Source: Actinomycetota bacterium (lineage in GTDB: Bacteria > Actinomycetota > Acidimicrobiia > Acidimicrobiales > JAMDDE01). Taken from it: a DNA stretch of 50,644 bases. A program made the translations under genes and the position numbers. Below, one piece after another: positions 44,328 to 50,644 of the stretch. The notes under the pieces were generated by a model. That model worked only from the letters and a program-made list of their open reading frames with translations, made no database searches and was not told where the DNA came from. The stretch's first letter is position 1. Each line of letters opens with the position of its first letter. Where the stretch lies: assembly GCA_023489235.1 (NCBI GenBank), contig JAMDDE010000002.1, positions 1 to 50,644 of the forward strand, written 5' to 3'.

Positions 44328-45914
44328 TCATGCCGGTAGAGATACCTTGGATGCTGTACTGTGATCATCCAGCACCTTGACCCCTCTCATTCGAGGATTC
44401 ACCTTGACCCAAATGGCTCCAGCTACTACCCACGCAGCTACGATACCGAGAGCTACATAGGCATCCAGAGAAGAGGAGCCACCAGCTTTCACTGCTAGGT
44501 AGACCACTCCAACAAACTCAGCCAAGTTCATGACCAAACCTAAGCCGGGAATTACTGAGTGCTTGATGGGATGACGATCTGCCCTACCAGCAAAGGCTAT
44601 GAGTGCAACTAGACAAGTCATGCCATAGACAAGGAACGTACCCGTATTGGAAGCCAAGGTGATCTGAGTAAGGGTGTTCACCGATTTGAGTCCGTAAATT
44701 CCAAGAAGTGCAGATATTCCTGTCAGTACCCATATGCTTGCATAAGGGGTAGCAAACTTGCCATGCAGAAACGACAGCAAGCTAGGCATTTCCTTCTCCC
44801 GTGCCATCGCATAGGTGACCCTTACCCCTGTGTTCAGACAAGCCAATGTGGTCCCGACCAAGGCGAGCAAGACCGTAGCCGCCATGATAAGAGCTAACAC
44901 TACGCCTACGCCATGACCAAAGGTCATATTGCCCATTTTGGTAACCATGTCTCCTATGGGCGCAGAGGCGTTGGCTGCTGCAGCATAACCTCCTACATAG
45001 CTCTTTCCACTGCCGGTTGATATCGTCCCTCCGCCTATCACATAGTTGGCAGCCAAATACTCAAATAAATAGCAAATAGCTCCTTGAATGATCAGAGAGA
45101 GCATGACGCCCCTCTTCACATCTCGTTCTGGGTTGCGCGCTTCTGCACCAAGAGCCGTGGCTGACTCGAATCCAACCACCAACAGTATCGCTATGGTGGA
45201 TTGGTAAAGAACAGAGAGCAAGTTATGGGGTATGATCACCCCACCAAAACCAGAGGGATGCGCATAACCGCCTGCCAAGTGCGGATGAGAGAGGCGAAAG
45301 ACGATAGCGAACACTCCAAATGCTACTAGAGCAGTGATTTGAACTACGTTGATGATAACTGCCACATTGGTGGAACCAGTTATACCTCTGTAGGCTATGT
45401 AACCCACACCACCTGCAAACAGAACAGCAATAGCGGCAAGTGGAAGAAATCCGAGTGCATGACCACCAGTAATAGTTTGATATATGTAACCGACCAATGT
45501 AGCACCAAATGCAACCATGATGCCTGGATATATCCAGTAATACAGGTGACTTATCCACCCGAATGACAACTTAGCTAAACGGGCATAACGGCGATGACGC
45601 TTCTTCTCCTTATCCAAGAAAGCTGCCTCGGCAAAGTAGTAGCTCGAGCCCGTTCCAGCCCCAGGATATATACGAGCCAGTTCTGCATAACTATATGCTG
45701 TGAACATAGCCAGTATCAATGCCAATAACAACCCTGGCCACATAGCCGGAGCAGTTGAATGAGATCCGGCTGACAAAGCTGATTGCTCAGCAAAGGTCGT
45801 CCACAAGAATGCTCCCGGAGCAATGAGCGCCATGGCATTAACCGTCACGCCAGTCAACGTAAGCGTGCGCTTCATACTCACGGGAGCTGTAGATTCAGCA
45901 TTGGCAGCATCCAC
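44328..45914 (-). CDS. Amino acid permease (APC superfamily)
   Basis: A 528-residue transporter with about 12 to 14 membrane helices. Helix 1 has LTGVTVNAMALIAPGAFLW with the unwound glycine region, helix 2-3 TAYSYAELARIYPGAGTGSSYYF, and helix 6 VGFESATALGAEARNPERDVKRGV, all APC landmarks. Substrate is unknown; it probably imports an amino acid or amine. The ATG has AAGGAGG about 12 nt upstream. It heads the operon permease-PP2C-kinase-GS, so the imported compound may be the substrate or the signal for the enzymes encoded downstream. Confidence 0.9.
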   Translation of the reverse strand: MDAANAESTAPVSMKRTLTLTGVTVNAMALIAPGAFLWTTFAEQSALSAGSHSTAPAMWPGLLLALILAMFTAYSYAELARIYPGAGTGSSYYFAEAAFLDKEKKRHRRYARLAKLSFGWISHLYYWIYPGIMVAFGATLVGYIYQTITGGHALGFLPLAAIAVLFAGGVGYIAYRGITGSTNVAVIINVVQITALVAFGVFAIVFRLSHPHLAGGYAHPSGFGGVIIPHNLLSVLYQSTIAILLVVGFESATALGAEARNPERDVKRGVMLSLIIQGAICYLFEYLAANYVIGGGTISTGSGKSYVGGYAAAANASAPIGDMVTKMGNMTFGHGVGVVLALIMAATVLLALVGTTLACLNTGVRVTYAMAREKEMPSLLSFLHGKFATPYASIWVLTGISALLGIYGLKSVNTLTQITLASNTGTFLVYGMTCLVALIAFAGRADRHPIKHSVIPGLGLVMNLAEFVGVVYLAVKAGGSSSLDAYVALGIVAAWVVAGAIWVKVNPRMRGVKVLDDHSTASKVSLPA

Positions 45915-46173
45915 TTCCTATTCCTCCTTGCTTTGTTCTCGTCCTCTTGGATCACATAGAGAATTGATCGATGAGCTGAACTGCCGAGATTGAATAGCCT
46001 CATGTTGCATGGAAAGCAATCCAATCTGGAACAAGGGTAAGCAATGATTATTTCGTAACTGTCACCCCTTGTTTAAGGATGAGTAAATAGTTTGTTAACG
46101 GAGCGTATCTTCGGTGCTCACCCAGCTAATGTGACAGGAGGAACAAAAGAGAAGAAAAAAGAGGGAGCTGAGG
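45915..46173 (-). promoter_or_regulatory. Region upstream of the permease-kinase-GS operon
   Basis: 259 nt between the ClC gene and the permease gene, AT-rich in the middle (around 46040-46100). Promoter hexamers such as TTAACA/TATTTA can be found, but none is distinctive. No riboswitch or strong hairpin was recognised. Confidence 0.3.
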
Positions 46174-47604
46174 TCACAGCACCTGTCGCCTCTTGTCGGG
46201 TTGGCTTCTGTATATAGTAACGTCTGCCTGCCAAGCCATGGCCGTGGCCACCCCTACGGCAATCATCGCTGGAGGCATGATCCCAATGGTACCGGTCATC
46301 TCAGCCACCATCACCAGAACGGCGAAGGGTGCACGTGATGCACTACCAAAGCAAGCCATCATGGACACGATGACAAAAGGAACCGCACTGTGAGGTATGC
46401 CCGGAACTACACCGTGAAACAATCGCCAGAAAGCTGCACCAGTAAAGGCTCCTATAACTATGCCTGGGCCAAATGTTCCCCCAATCCCTCCAGATCCCAA
46501 TGAAGCAGAGGTCGTAAGGATGTGCAAGAATGGTACGGCCAAGATGATCCACAAAGGTATGCTCACCATTCCAGCCTGCAAAGACCTCTGCACCCAACCA
46601 TTGCCTGTACCTAGAACCTCGGGAACTGCCAAAGCCACCACCCCTGTAACTGCCCCACCCATGCTAACTTTGAGCAAAAAAGGAATCTTCCGTCTCGCAA
46701 ACCAATCAGAGATGCCGTAAAAACCCTTTGCATAGAGGATTCCCATACCACCAGCAACGACTCCTAAGAGTAAATACCAGAGCAAGTTCAGTGGATGATT
46801 AAATACATACGGTTTTCCTTTATAAGCAAATAAAAGCCGGAATCCATTGATGCTACCGAATACCCCGTAAGCAACTGCAGATGCAATAGCGGAAGGAATG
46901 AGTACCTCAGCCTCCAGGTCTTGACGGTAGAGGATTTCAGCAGAAAATATAGCGCCACCTAAGGGAGCTCTGAATATAGCACCAATGCCCGAGCCAATCC
47001 CAGAAGCTACAGCTATGCGTGCATCCCCAGGCGAAAGATAGAGTGTCCGGGCAAGCATCGAAGCAGTTCCACCGGTAATTTGTGCTGTTGGACCTTCTGG
47101 ACCAGCAGATCCTCCTGAACCAATAGTCGCTGCTGCTGCAAGAATTTCTCCTATGACAGCTCGAAAGCGCATACCCCAAGGATTTTTATGTGCCGCCAAC
47201 AGGACACCGTCAATCCCGTGATCTTTGACTTTAGGAGCCAAAGTGGAAATGATAATGCCGGCAAGCAACGCTCCGCTTGTTGTAATAAGCGGTAAAGCCC
47301 ATGGCCGCAAATACTTTGCTGAGCCATGATGATCACCGCTCGCTGCTGAAGTTGGGACATGATACCCAACAACTATGCCAAGGAAGAAATGAGTAGAGAT
47401 GGAGAGCAAGTCTGCGAATACAACGGCTCCAAGCCCACCACCTACTCCTATGAGAACGCCAAGAAATAACCACTTTCGTAAGTAACCTCCGTACAAGAAA
47501 TGCGATGACAAACTAACAAGCTTTTGACGAACGATATAGGCTATCTCTGCGAGGCCAATGGTTGCCTTATTCATGCAAATCTTGAGCTTGCTCAAATTGG
47601 CCAC
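46174..47604 (-). CDS. ClC-family chloride channel or Cl-/H+ exchanger
   Basis: A 476-residue ClC protein. Filter motifs: IGSGGSAGPEGPTAQ (with the gating Glu in PEGP), GAIFRAPLGGAIFSAE, and SLGSGGIGGTFGPGIVIGA. The canonical GSGIP is GSGGS, a variation that can alter ion preference (Ser to Pro variants separate chloride from nitrate). No C-terminal CBS domains. ClC proteins help extreme acid resistance, which suits an acidophile, but this is inference. GTG at 47604 overlaps the MarR gene by 13 nt; ATG at 47574 is an alternative. Confidence 0.9.
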   Translation of the reverse strand: MANLSKLKICMNKATIGLAEIAYIVRQKLVSLSSHFLYGGYLRKWLFLGVLIGVGGGLGAVVFADLLSISTHFFLGIVVGYHVPTSAASGDHHGSAKYLRPWALPLITTSGALLAGIIISTLAPKVKDHGIDGVLLAAHKNPWGMRFRAVIGEILAAAATIGSGGSAGPEGPTAQITGGTASMLARTLYLSPGDARIAVASGIGSGIGAIFRAPLGGAIFSAEILYRQDLEAEVLIPSAIASAVAYGVFGSINGFRLLFAYKGKPYVFNHPLNLLWYLLLGVVAGGMGILYAKGFYGISDWFARRKIPFLLKVSMGGAVTGVVALAVPEVLGTGNGWVQRSLQAGMVSIPLWIILAVPFLHILTTSASLGSGGIGGTFGPGIVIGAFTGAAFWRLFHGVVPGIPHSAVPFVIVSMMACFGSASRAPFAVLVMVAEMTGTIGIMPPAMIAVGVATAMAWQADVTIYRSQPDKRRQVL

Positions 47605-48302
47605 TCTCTAACAGTTGTCTTGTCGAAATCTCTAAGATCTCCTAAGGTAAAATCAACTACTTCAGGGTTAGCAGCTTCCTGGTAATTTCTCTCTCCGTCT
47701 TCGATCTGAGATGTGCTCACAGGGTCAGAGGGGGTTCGGAGGACAGTACCTGACGTAGTCGATTGAAAAGAAGAAGGAGCTTTACCTACCGTTTCGCTTG
47801 GAGCAGTGGGGTTGGCACTAAAGCTTTTCTCGGCAACCTCGGTAAAGACAGAGAGAGCTTCTACTATCTCTCTCTGCTGGCGGAAGGAGAGTACACTCAG
47901 GATACGCCCTAGCTCTTCCCGCCTCCGATCCGTCACCTCCGAGATCAACTGGCGCCCGAAACTGGATAGGAAGATAGTAGTTTGGCGCCGGTCTCCTCTG
48001 GAGCGTTGCCGTCGAATCAAACCTTTGCGCACAAGCCGATCGCACAAGCGGGTCACCGTCGAAGAACTGACCGAAAGTTCCTCGGCTAAATCAGAGACGG
48101 TGAGGCCCGGGCGACGGTTAAGAACCACCATCGCTCTGTACTGAGCTAGAGTGATGTCCGCATCCAAACCAACGAGCGAACGTGCAGCAACAGCTACTAA
48201 AGCTCTACTGGCTTCAAGAACAACTTCCACCACTGAGACATTTTCATTAGGTTTATCAGGGATCTCGTTGGTTCCAACATTCTCCCGTAATTTCTTCGAC
48301 AT
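47592..48302 (-). CDS. MarR-family transcriptional regulator with long C-terminal tail
   Basis: A 236-residue protein. The winged helix-turn-helix occupies about residues 45-120: LAQYRAMVVLNRRPGLTVSDLAEEL, recognition helix SVSSSTVTRLCDRLVRKGLI, and wing RQRSRGDRRQTTIFLS. The dimer helices follow to about 160. The remaining 75 residues are Ser/Thr/Pro-rich and end in an acidic stretch with no known domain. MarR proteins usually repress their own operon and release DNA on binding a small molecule. It is translated just ahead of and overlapping the ClC gene, so it likely controls ion transport; three 16-nt repeats upstream are candidate operators. Confidence 0.9.
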   Translation of the reverse strand: MSKKLRENVGTNEIPDKPNENVSVVEVVLEASRALVAVAARSLVGLDADITLAQYRAMVVLNRRPGLTVSDLAEELSVSSSTVTRLCDRLVRKGLIRRQRSRGDRRQTTIFLSSFGRQLISEVTDRRREELGRILSVLSFRQQREIVEALSVFTEVAEKSFSANPTAPSETVGKAPSSFQSTTSGTVLRTPSDPVSTSQIEDGERNYQEAANPEVVDFTLGDLRDFDKTTVREWPI

Positions 48303-48651
48303 TGTTCATAGCGTCCTATCTATGAGCCCCTACGAGCCTCCTTTAACTGCTCTTTAACGACGCTCTATAGCGACATACAATACTTGCATGTAACAAATAT
48401 TGCATGCAACACTCATTGCATCAGCCAAATGTACCTGGTAGTAAAGATATCCCTGCTGTGAGATCTAGCTGTTCATCTCTTGGATGTTCAGCTCTATGGC
48501 TACAGGAGTGCCCGGAGTCGAATGGGAAGGAGTATCAAAAAATTGTGATATATTCTTGGTTACGCAAGCAAACTCTGCTGCGTGAGCCCACTGGTAGCCG
48601 TTCGATTCTCATCGCCGGATTGCAAGTGCGCATGAGAGAACGGAGTAAGTT
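48303..48651. other. Divergent region between marR and the helicase gene
   Basis: 349 nt. The marR-proximal half holds the 16-nt repeats (48384-48431). The rest, about 220 nt before the helicase TTG, contains no recognisable RNA gene; it may be the 5' leader of the helicase mRNA, as DEAD-box helicase genes often have long leaders. An 88-codon open frame on the plus strand here lacks coding character. Confidence 0.4.
48384..48431 (+). repeat. Three 16-nt TTGCAT-headed repeats, candidate MarR operator
   Basis: TTGCATGTAACAAATA (48384-48399), TTGCATGCAACACTCA (48400-48415) and TTGCATCAGCCAAATG (48416-48431) are head-to-tail at exact 16-nt steps. The middle copy contains the perfect palindrome TTGCATGCAA. 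The array lies 82 nt upstream of the marR start, in the divergent region. Confidence 0.65.
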
Positions 48652-49872
48652 TTGTCATCATCCCACATAAATGCAGCTACACCTGTGCCTTCGTTTGCGG
48701 ACCTAGGTGTACCGTCTGAACTAATCAAGATTTTGGAACAGCGAAGGATAACCGTACCGCTTCCTGTTCAAATAGTGACATTTGGCGAAGCAGTTGCTGG
48801 AAAAGACCTAGCTGCACGGGCACCGACTGGCTCAGGGAAAACCCTTGCCTTCGGTCTCCCCATGATCTCAAGGCTCTCCCATGACAAAATGCGCTCCCCA
48901 ACAGGATTGATACTCGCCCCCACCCGTGAACTGGCAGCCCAGATAAGCAACGAGCTAAGCCCTCTTGCCGTAGCTCGCAATCTACGCGTACAGTCATTCT
49001 ACGGAGGCGTTGGCTTCAGCGCCCAGCTGCGTTCCCTCCGTAAGGGCACAGACATTGCCGTTGCCTGTCCAGGAAGGCTCGAAGACTTGATGCGAAGCGG
49101 TCGCATCCAGCTCGGTGGGGTAAAGATGGTCGTAGTCGACGAAGCTGATCGAATGGCAGACATGGGCTTCCTCCCTGCTGTCAGAGGCATCCTCGATGCC
49201 ATCAAGGAGGACCATCAGACCTTGTTGTTCTCCGCCACCTTGGATAACGATGTCAAGGTGATCATGGACTCCTATCAACACAACCCCACCTACTATGAGA
49301 TAGACCTAGACGACGAGAGCAAACGCCGTATAACCCACCAATTCCACATAGTGGAGCAAGCTGAGCGCACAGCTCTATGCGCAAAGCTCATATCTGCTCA
49401 AAGCTCAACTGTGGTATTCGTACGTACCAAGCATGGGGCAGACCGACTTGCTAAACAACTCTCTCACCAGGGAATCAATGCTGCCGCCATACATGGCGAT
49501 CTGACTCAGAACCAGCGGGAGCGCGCCTTGACTGCATTCCGTAAGGGGACAGTACAAACCTTGGTAGCCACTGACGTGGCCGCTAGAGGAGTACATGTGG
49601 ATGACGTTGGTTGTGTAATCCACTACGACCTGCCTGAAAATGCCAAATCGTACTTACATAGGTCGGGACGTACCGCTAGGGCAGGTGCCAAGGGCACTGT
49701 AGTAGCTCTGGTCACACCGAAACAACGAGCGATGGCAAAGAACATCAAGTCAACCTTGAAGCTCAATGCAGAGTTCATAGGAGACTTTCCCTCAAGAAAA
49801 CCTACTAGGAAGCGAGATGCCTTATTCGTATCCGCCACACCTCGGGCCCAGCTTCCAGGTACTCCCAAGTAA
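48652..49872 (+). CDS. DEAD-box RNA helicase
   Basis: A 406-residue ATP-dependent RNA helicase. Q-motif SFADLGVPSELIKIL to PLPVQ, motif I APTGSGKTLAF, Ia PTRELAAQ, II VVDEADRM, III SATLD, then the second RecA domain with FVRTKHGADRLAKQL, motif V ATDVAARGVH and motif VI HRSGRTARAG. A short basic C-terminal tail. It starts with TTG at 48652 behind GGAG. Such proteins remodel rRNA or mRNA structure, often in cold or stress. The last 68 nt overlap the 3' end of the convergent hemerythrin gene. Confidence 0.93.
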   Translation: MSSSHINAATPVPSFADLGVPSELIKILEQRRITVPLPVQIVTFGEAVAGKDLAARAPTGSGKTLAFGLPMISRLSHDKMRSPTGLILAPTRELAAQISNELSPLAVARNLRVQSFYGGVGFSAQLRSLRKGTDIAVACPGRLEDLMRSGRIQLGGVKMVVVDEADRMADMGFLPAVRGILDAIKEDHQTLLFSATLDNDVKVIMDSYQHNPTYYEIDLDDESKRRITHQFHIVEQAERTALCAKLISAQSSTVVFVRTKHGADRLAKQLSHQGINAAAIHGDLTQNQRERALTAFRKGTVQTLVATDVAARGVHVDDVGCVIHYDLPENAKSYLHRSGRTARAGAKGTVVALVTPKQRAMAKNIKSTLKLNAEFIGDFPSRKPTRKRDALFVSATPRAQLPGTPK

Positions 49873-50554
49873 ACTCTCCTGGATACTCAGCCTGAAACTG
49901 GTAGTAAAGCGGTTTTGGGTCATGATCGTTTATGAGTACGAATCCAGCTCCGGGCGACAGCATCCGATAGGTGGCAAAGATCTTTTCATGACGTTGAGCT
50001 GGAGCGAGAACGCGAACATCCAGCTCTGCGTCGTTCACGGAGGACGCACCATCCGCTCTGGCAAGTTCAAGAGCATGGTGCATCTCTGCAAGCAACTCCA
50101 CCATGTCCAGCCCTTCCTCGCTCATAAGTCGAGGGAGAAGCAGTTCGTTCTCTTTGCGCACATGAGCAGTGAACAAATCGACCAACTGAGTTGCTATTTG
50201 AACTGCTTGTTGGACTGCTTGCATTGCGGCTGAGCTCGCACGCTCCAGAGCTGTTAAGTCGTCAACTAAACCAGTGAGCTTTCGGTGCTCTGCGATCATA
50301 TCGTTAACCGTATCGGCTAGACCCAAGCCATCAGCAGCAGCATAAACTGTACGTTCTTCAGCCAAAGCATGTGGCAGTACTTCGTCGGTCATATATGCTG
50401 TCAGCCCGGCAATAGCAGATTGAAGGGAACCAGCAGTCTCTAGGGTCAGTTGGACACTGGTCGCCCGGTTGGCAACCTCTCTATTCAAGATCTCATGATG
50501 CCTCAGCATGGCTTGATACGCCTCTTCAGCGGTGGTTATCATTGCGCCTGTCAT
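49805..50554 (-). CDS. Hemerythrin-like domain protein with C-terminal DUF2249
   Basis: A 249-residue two-domain protein. Residues 1 to about 155 form a hemerythrin-type four-helix bundle with iron ligands expected from LRHHEILN, LPHALAEERTVY, IAEHRKLT and FTAHVRKENELLLPRL. Residues about 175-249 are a DUF2249 domain (LDVRVLAPAQRHEKIF, GAGFVLINDHDPKPLYYQF and WEYLEAGPEVWRIRI). Hemerythrin proteins of this kind bind O2 or NO at a di-iron site or protect iron-sulfur clusters. The promoter is embedded in a perfect palindrome, which suggests tight regulation. The frame of the helicase overlaps its end. Confidence 0.9.
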   Translation of the reverse strand: MTGAMITTAEEAYQAMLRHHEILNREVANRATSVQLTLETAGSLQSAIAGLTAYMTDEVLPHALAEERTVYAAADGLGLADTVNDMIAEHRKLTGLVDDLTALERASSAAMQAVQQAVQIATQLVDLFTAHVRKENELLLPRLMSEEGLDMVELLAEMHHALELARADGASSVNDAELDVRVLAPAQRHEKIFATYRMLSPGAGFVLINDHDPKPLYYQFQAEYPGEFTWEYLEAGPEVWRIRIRHLAS

Positions 50555-50578
50555 CTTTCCCCTCTACTGAAAATAAAA

Positions 50579-50622
50579 ATATATCTCTAGTAAATACTAG
50601 AGATATATACAGGCATATGCAA
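50579..50622 (-). promoter_or_regulatory. Palindromic operator overlapping the hemerythrin gene promoter
   Basis: On the minus strand, -35 TTGCAT (50622-50617), a 17-nt spacer and -10 TAGTAT (50599-50594) form a good promoter. A perfect inverted repeat of 14-nt arms, ATATATCTCTAGTA and its complement around an AA centre, covers 50579-50608, that is, the -10 and the expected start point. A dimeric repressor bound here would block transcription. The ribosome site GAGGGGAAAG precedes the ATG at 50554. Confidence 0.75.
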
Positions 50623-50644
50623 CCCTCTTTTGTACTTGAACGGC

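Noticed and set aside
48404-48670. 88-codon plus-strand frame before the helicase
   Set aside because: No ribosome site, no recognisable domain, and overlaps both the repeat array and the helicase start.

Overview
The window is bacterial chromosome with about 50% GC, densely coded on both strands, and most likely comes from an actinobacterium of the Acidimicrobiia type (acidophilic iron-oxidiser relatives such as Ferrimicrobium or Acidithrix). The lineage call is inference. It rests on a secreted repeat protein ending in a 'RICDTRxGNPSGLSG' segment that I associate with that class, a small acyl-CoA carboxylase epsilon-like subunit, an MeaA-type ethylmalonyl-CoA mutase, an 11-nt-repeat PHO box, and many starts that look leaderless behind a TANNNT -10. 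No IS element, prophage, CRISPR array or resistance island was seen; this is core chromosome.

Layout. 1-1169 (-) is the 5' part of a secreted beta-propeller-like repeat protein. 1768-5197 (-) is dnaX, a small membrane protein, ybaB and recR in a tight operon. 5385-14341 is a carbon-assimilation block: thiolase, crotonyl-CoA carboxylase/reductase, epimerase, propionyl-CoA carboxylase beta plus a small epsilon-like subunit, ethylmalonyl-CoA mutase and 3-hydroxybutyryl-CoA dehydrogenase, that is, most of an ethylmalonyl-CoA pathway. A cyanophycinase-like protein with an altered nucleophile elbow closes the block. 14428-17617 holds an exported cyclophilin, aspartokinase (with an internal start for a beta subunit) and aspartate-semialdehyde dehydrogenase. 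17683-23868 is a phosphate and nitrogen section: a phosphate-type MFS permease behind a four-unit PHO box, Amt, GlnK, and a Tat-exported phosphoesterase.

23987-34379 holds a metallo-beta-lactamase protein, YjbQ, a quinone reductase, an EtfB-EtfA fusion coupled to a MarP-like membrane serine protease, a GH15 glucosidase/trehalase coupled to a glucose dehydrogenase and a second metallo-beta-lactamase protein, and a cupredoxin lipoprotein. 34522-37340 holds two tRNA-Ser genes, tadA, a DUF169 protein, the SRP RNA and phoU. 37369-40786 (-) is an acyl-CoA synthetase coupled to an ABC-2 exporter. 40937-45914 (-) is an amino-acid permease, a PP2C phosphatase, a Ser/Thr kinase and a glutamine-synthetase-like enzyme in one run. 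46174-50554 holds a ClC channel with a MarR regulator, a DEAD-box helicase, and a hemerythrin/DUF2249 protein behind a promoter buried in a perfect palindrome.

The best candidates for under-described systems are the permease-PP2C-kinase-GS operon, the fused EtfBA coupled to a MarP-like protease, the GH15-GDH-MBL triplet, and the split ethylmalonyl-CoA cluster with a leaderless ccr. All functional calls come from reading the sequence; no database search was run.
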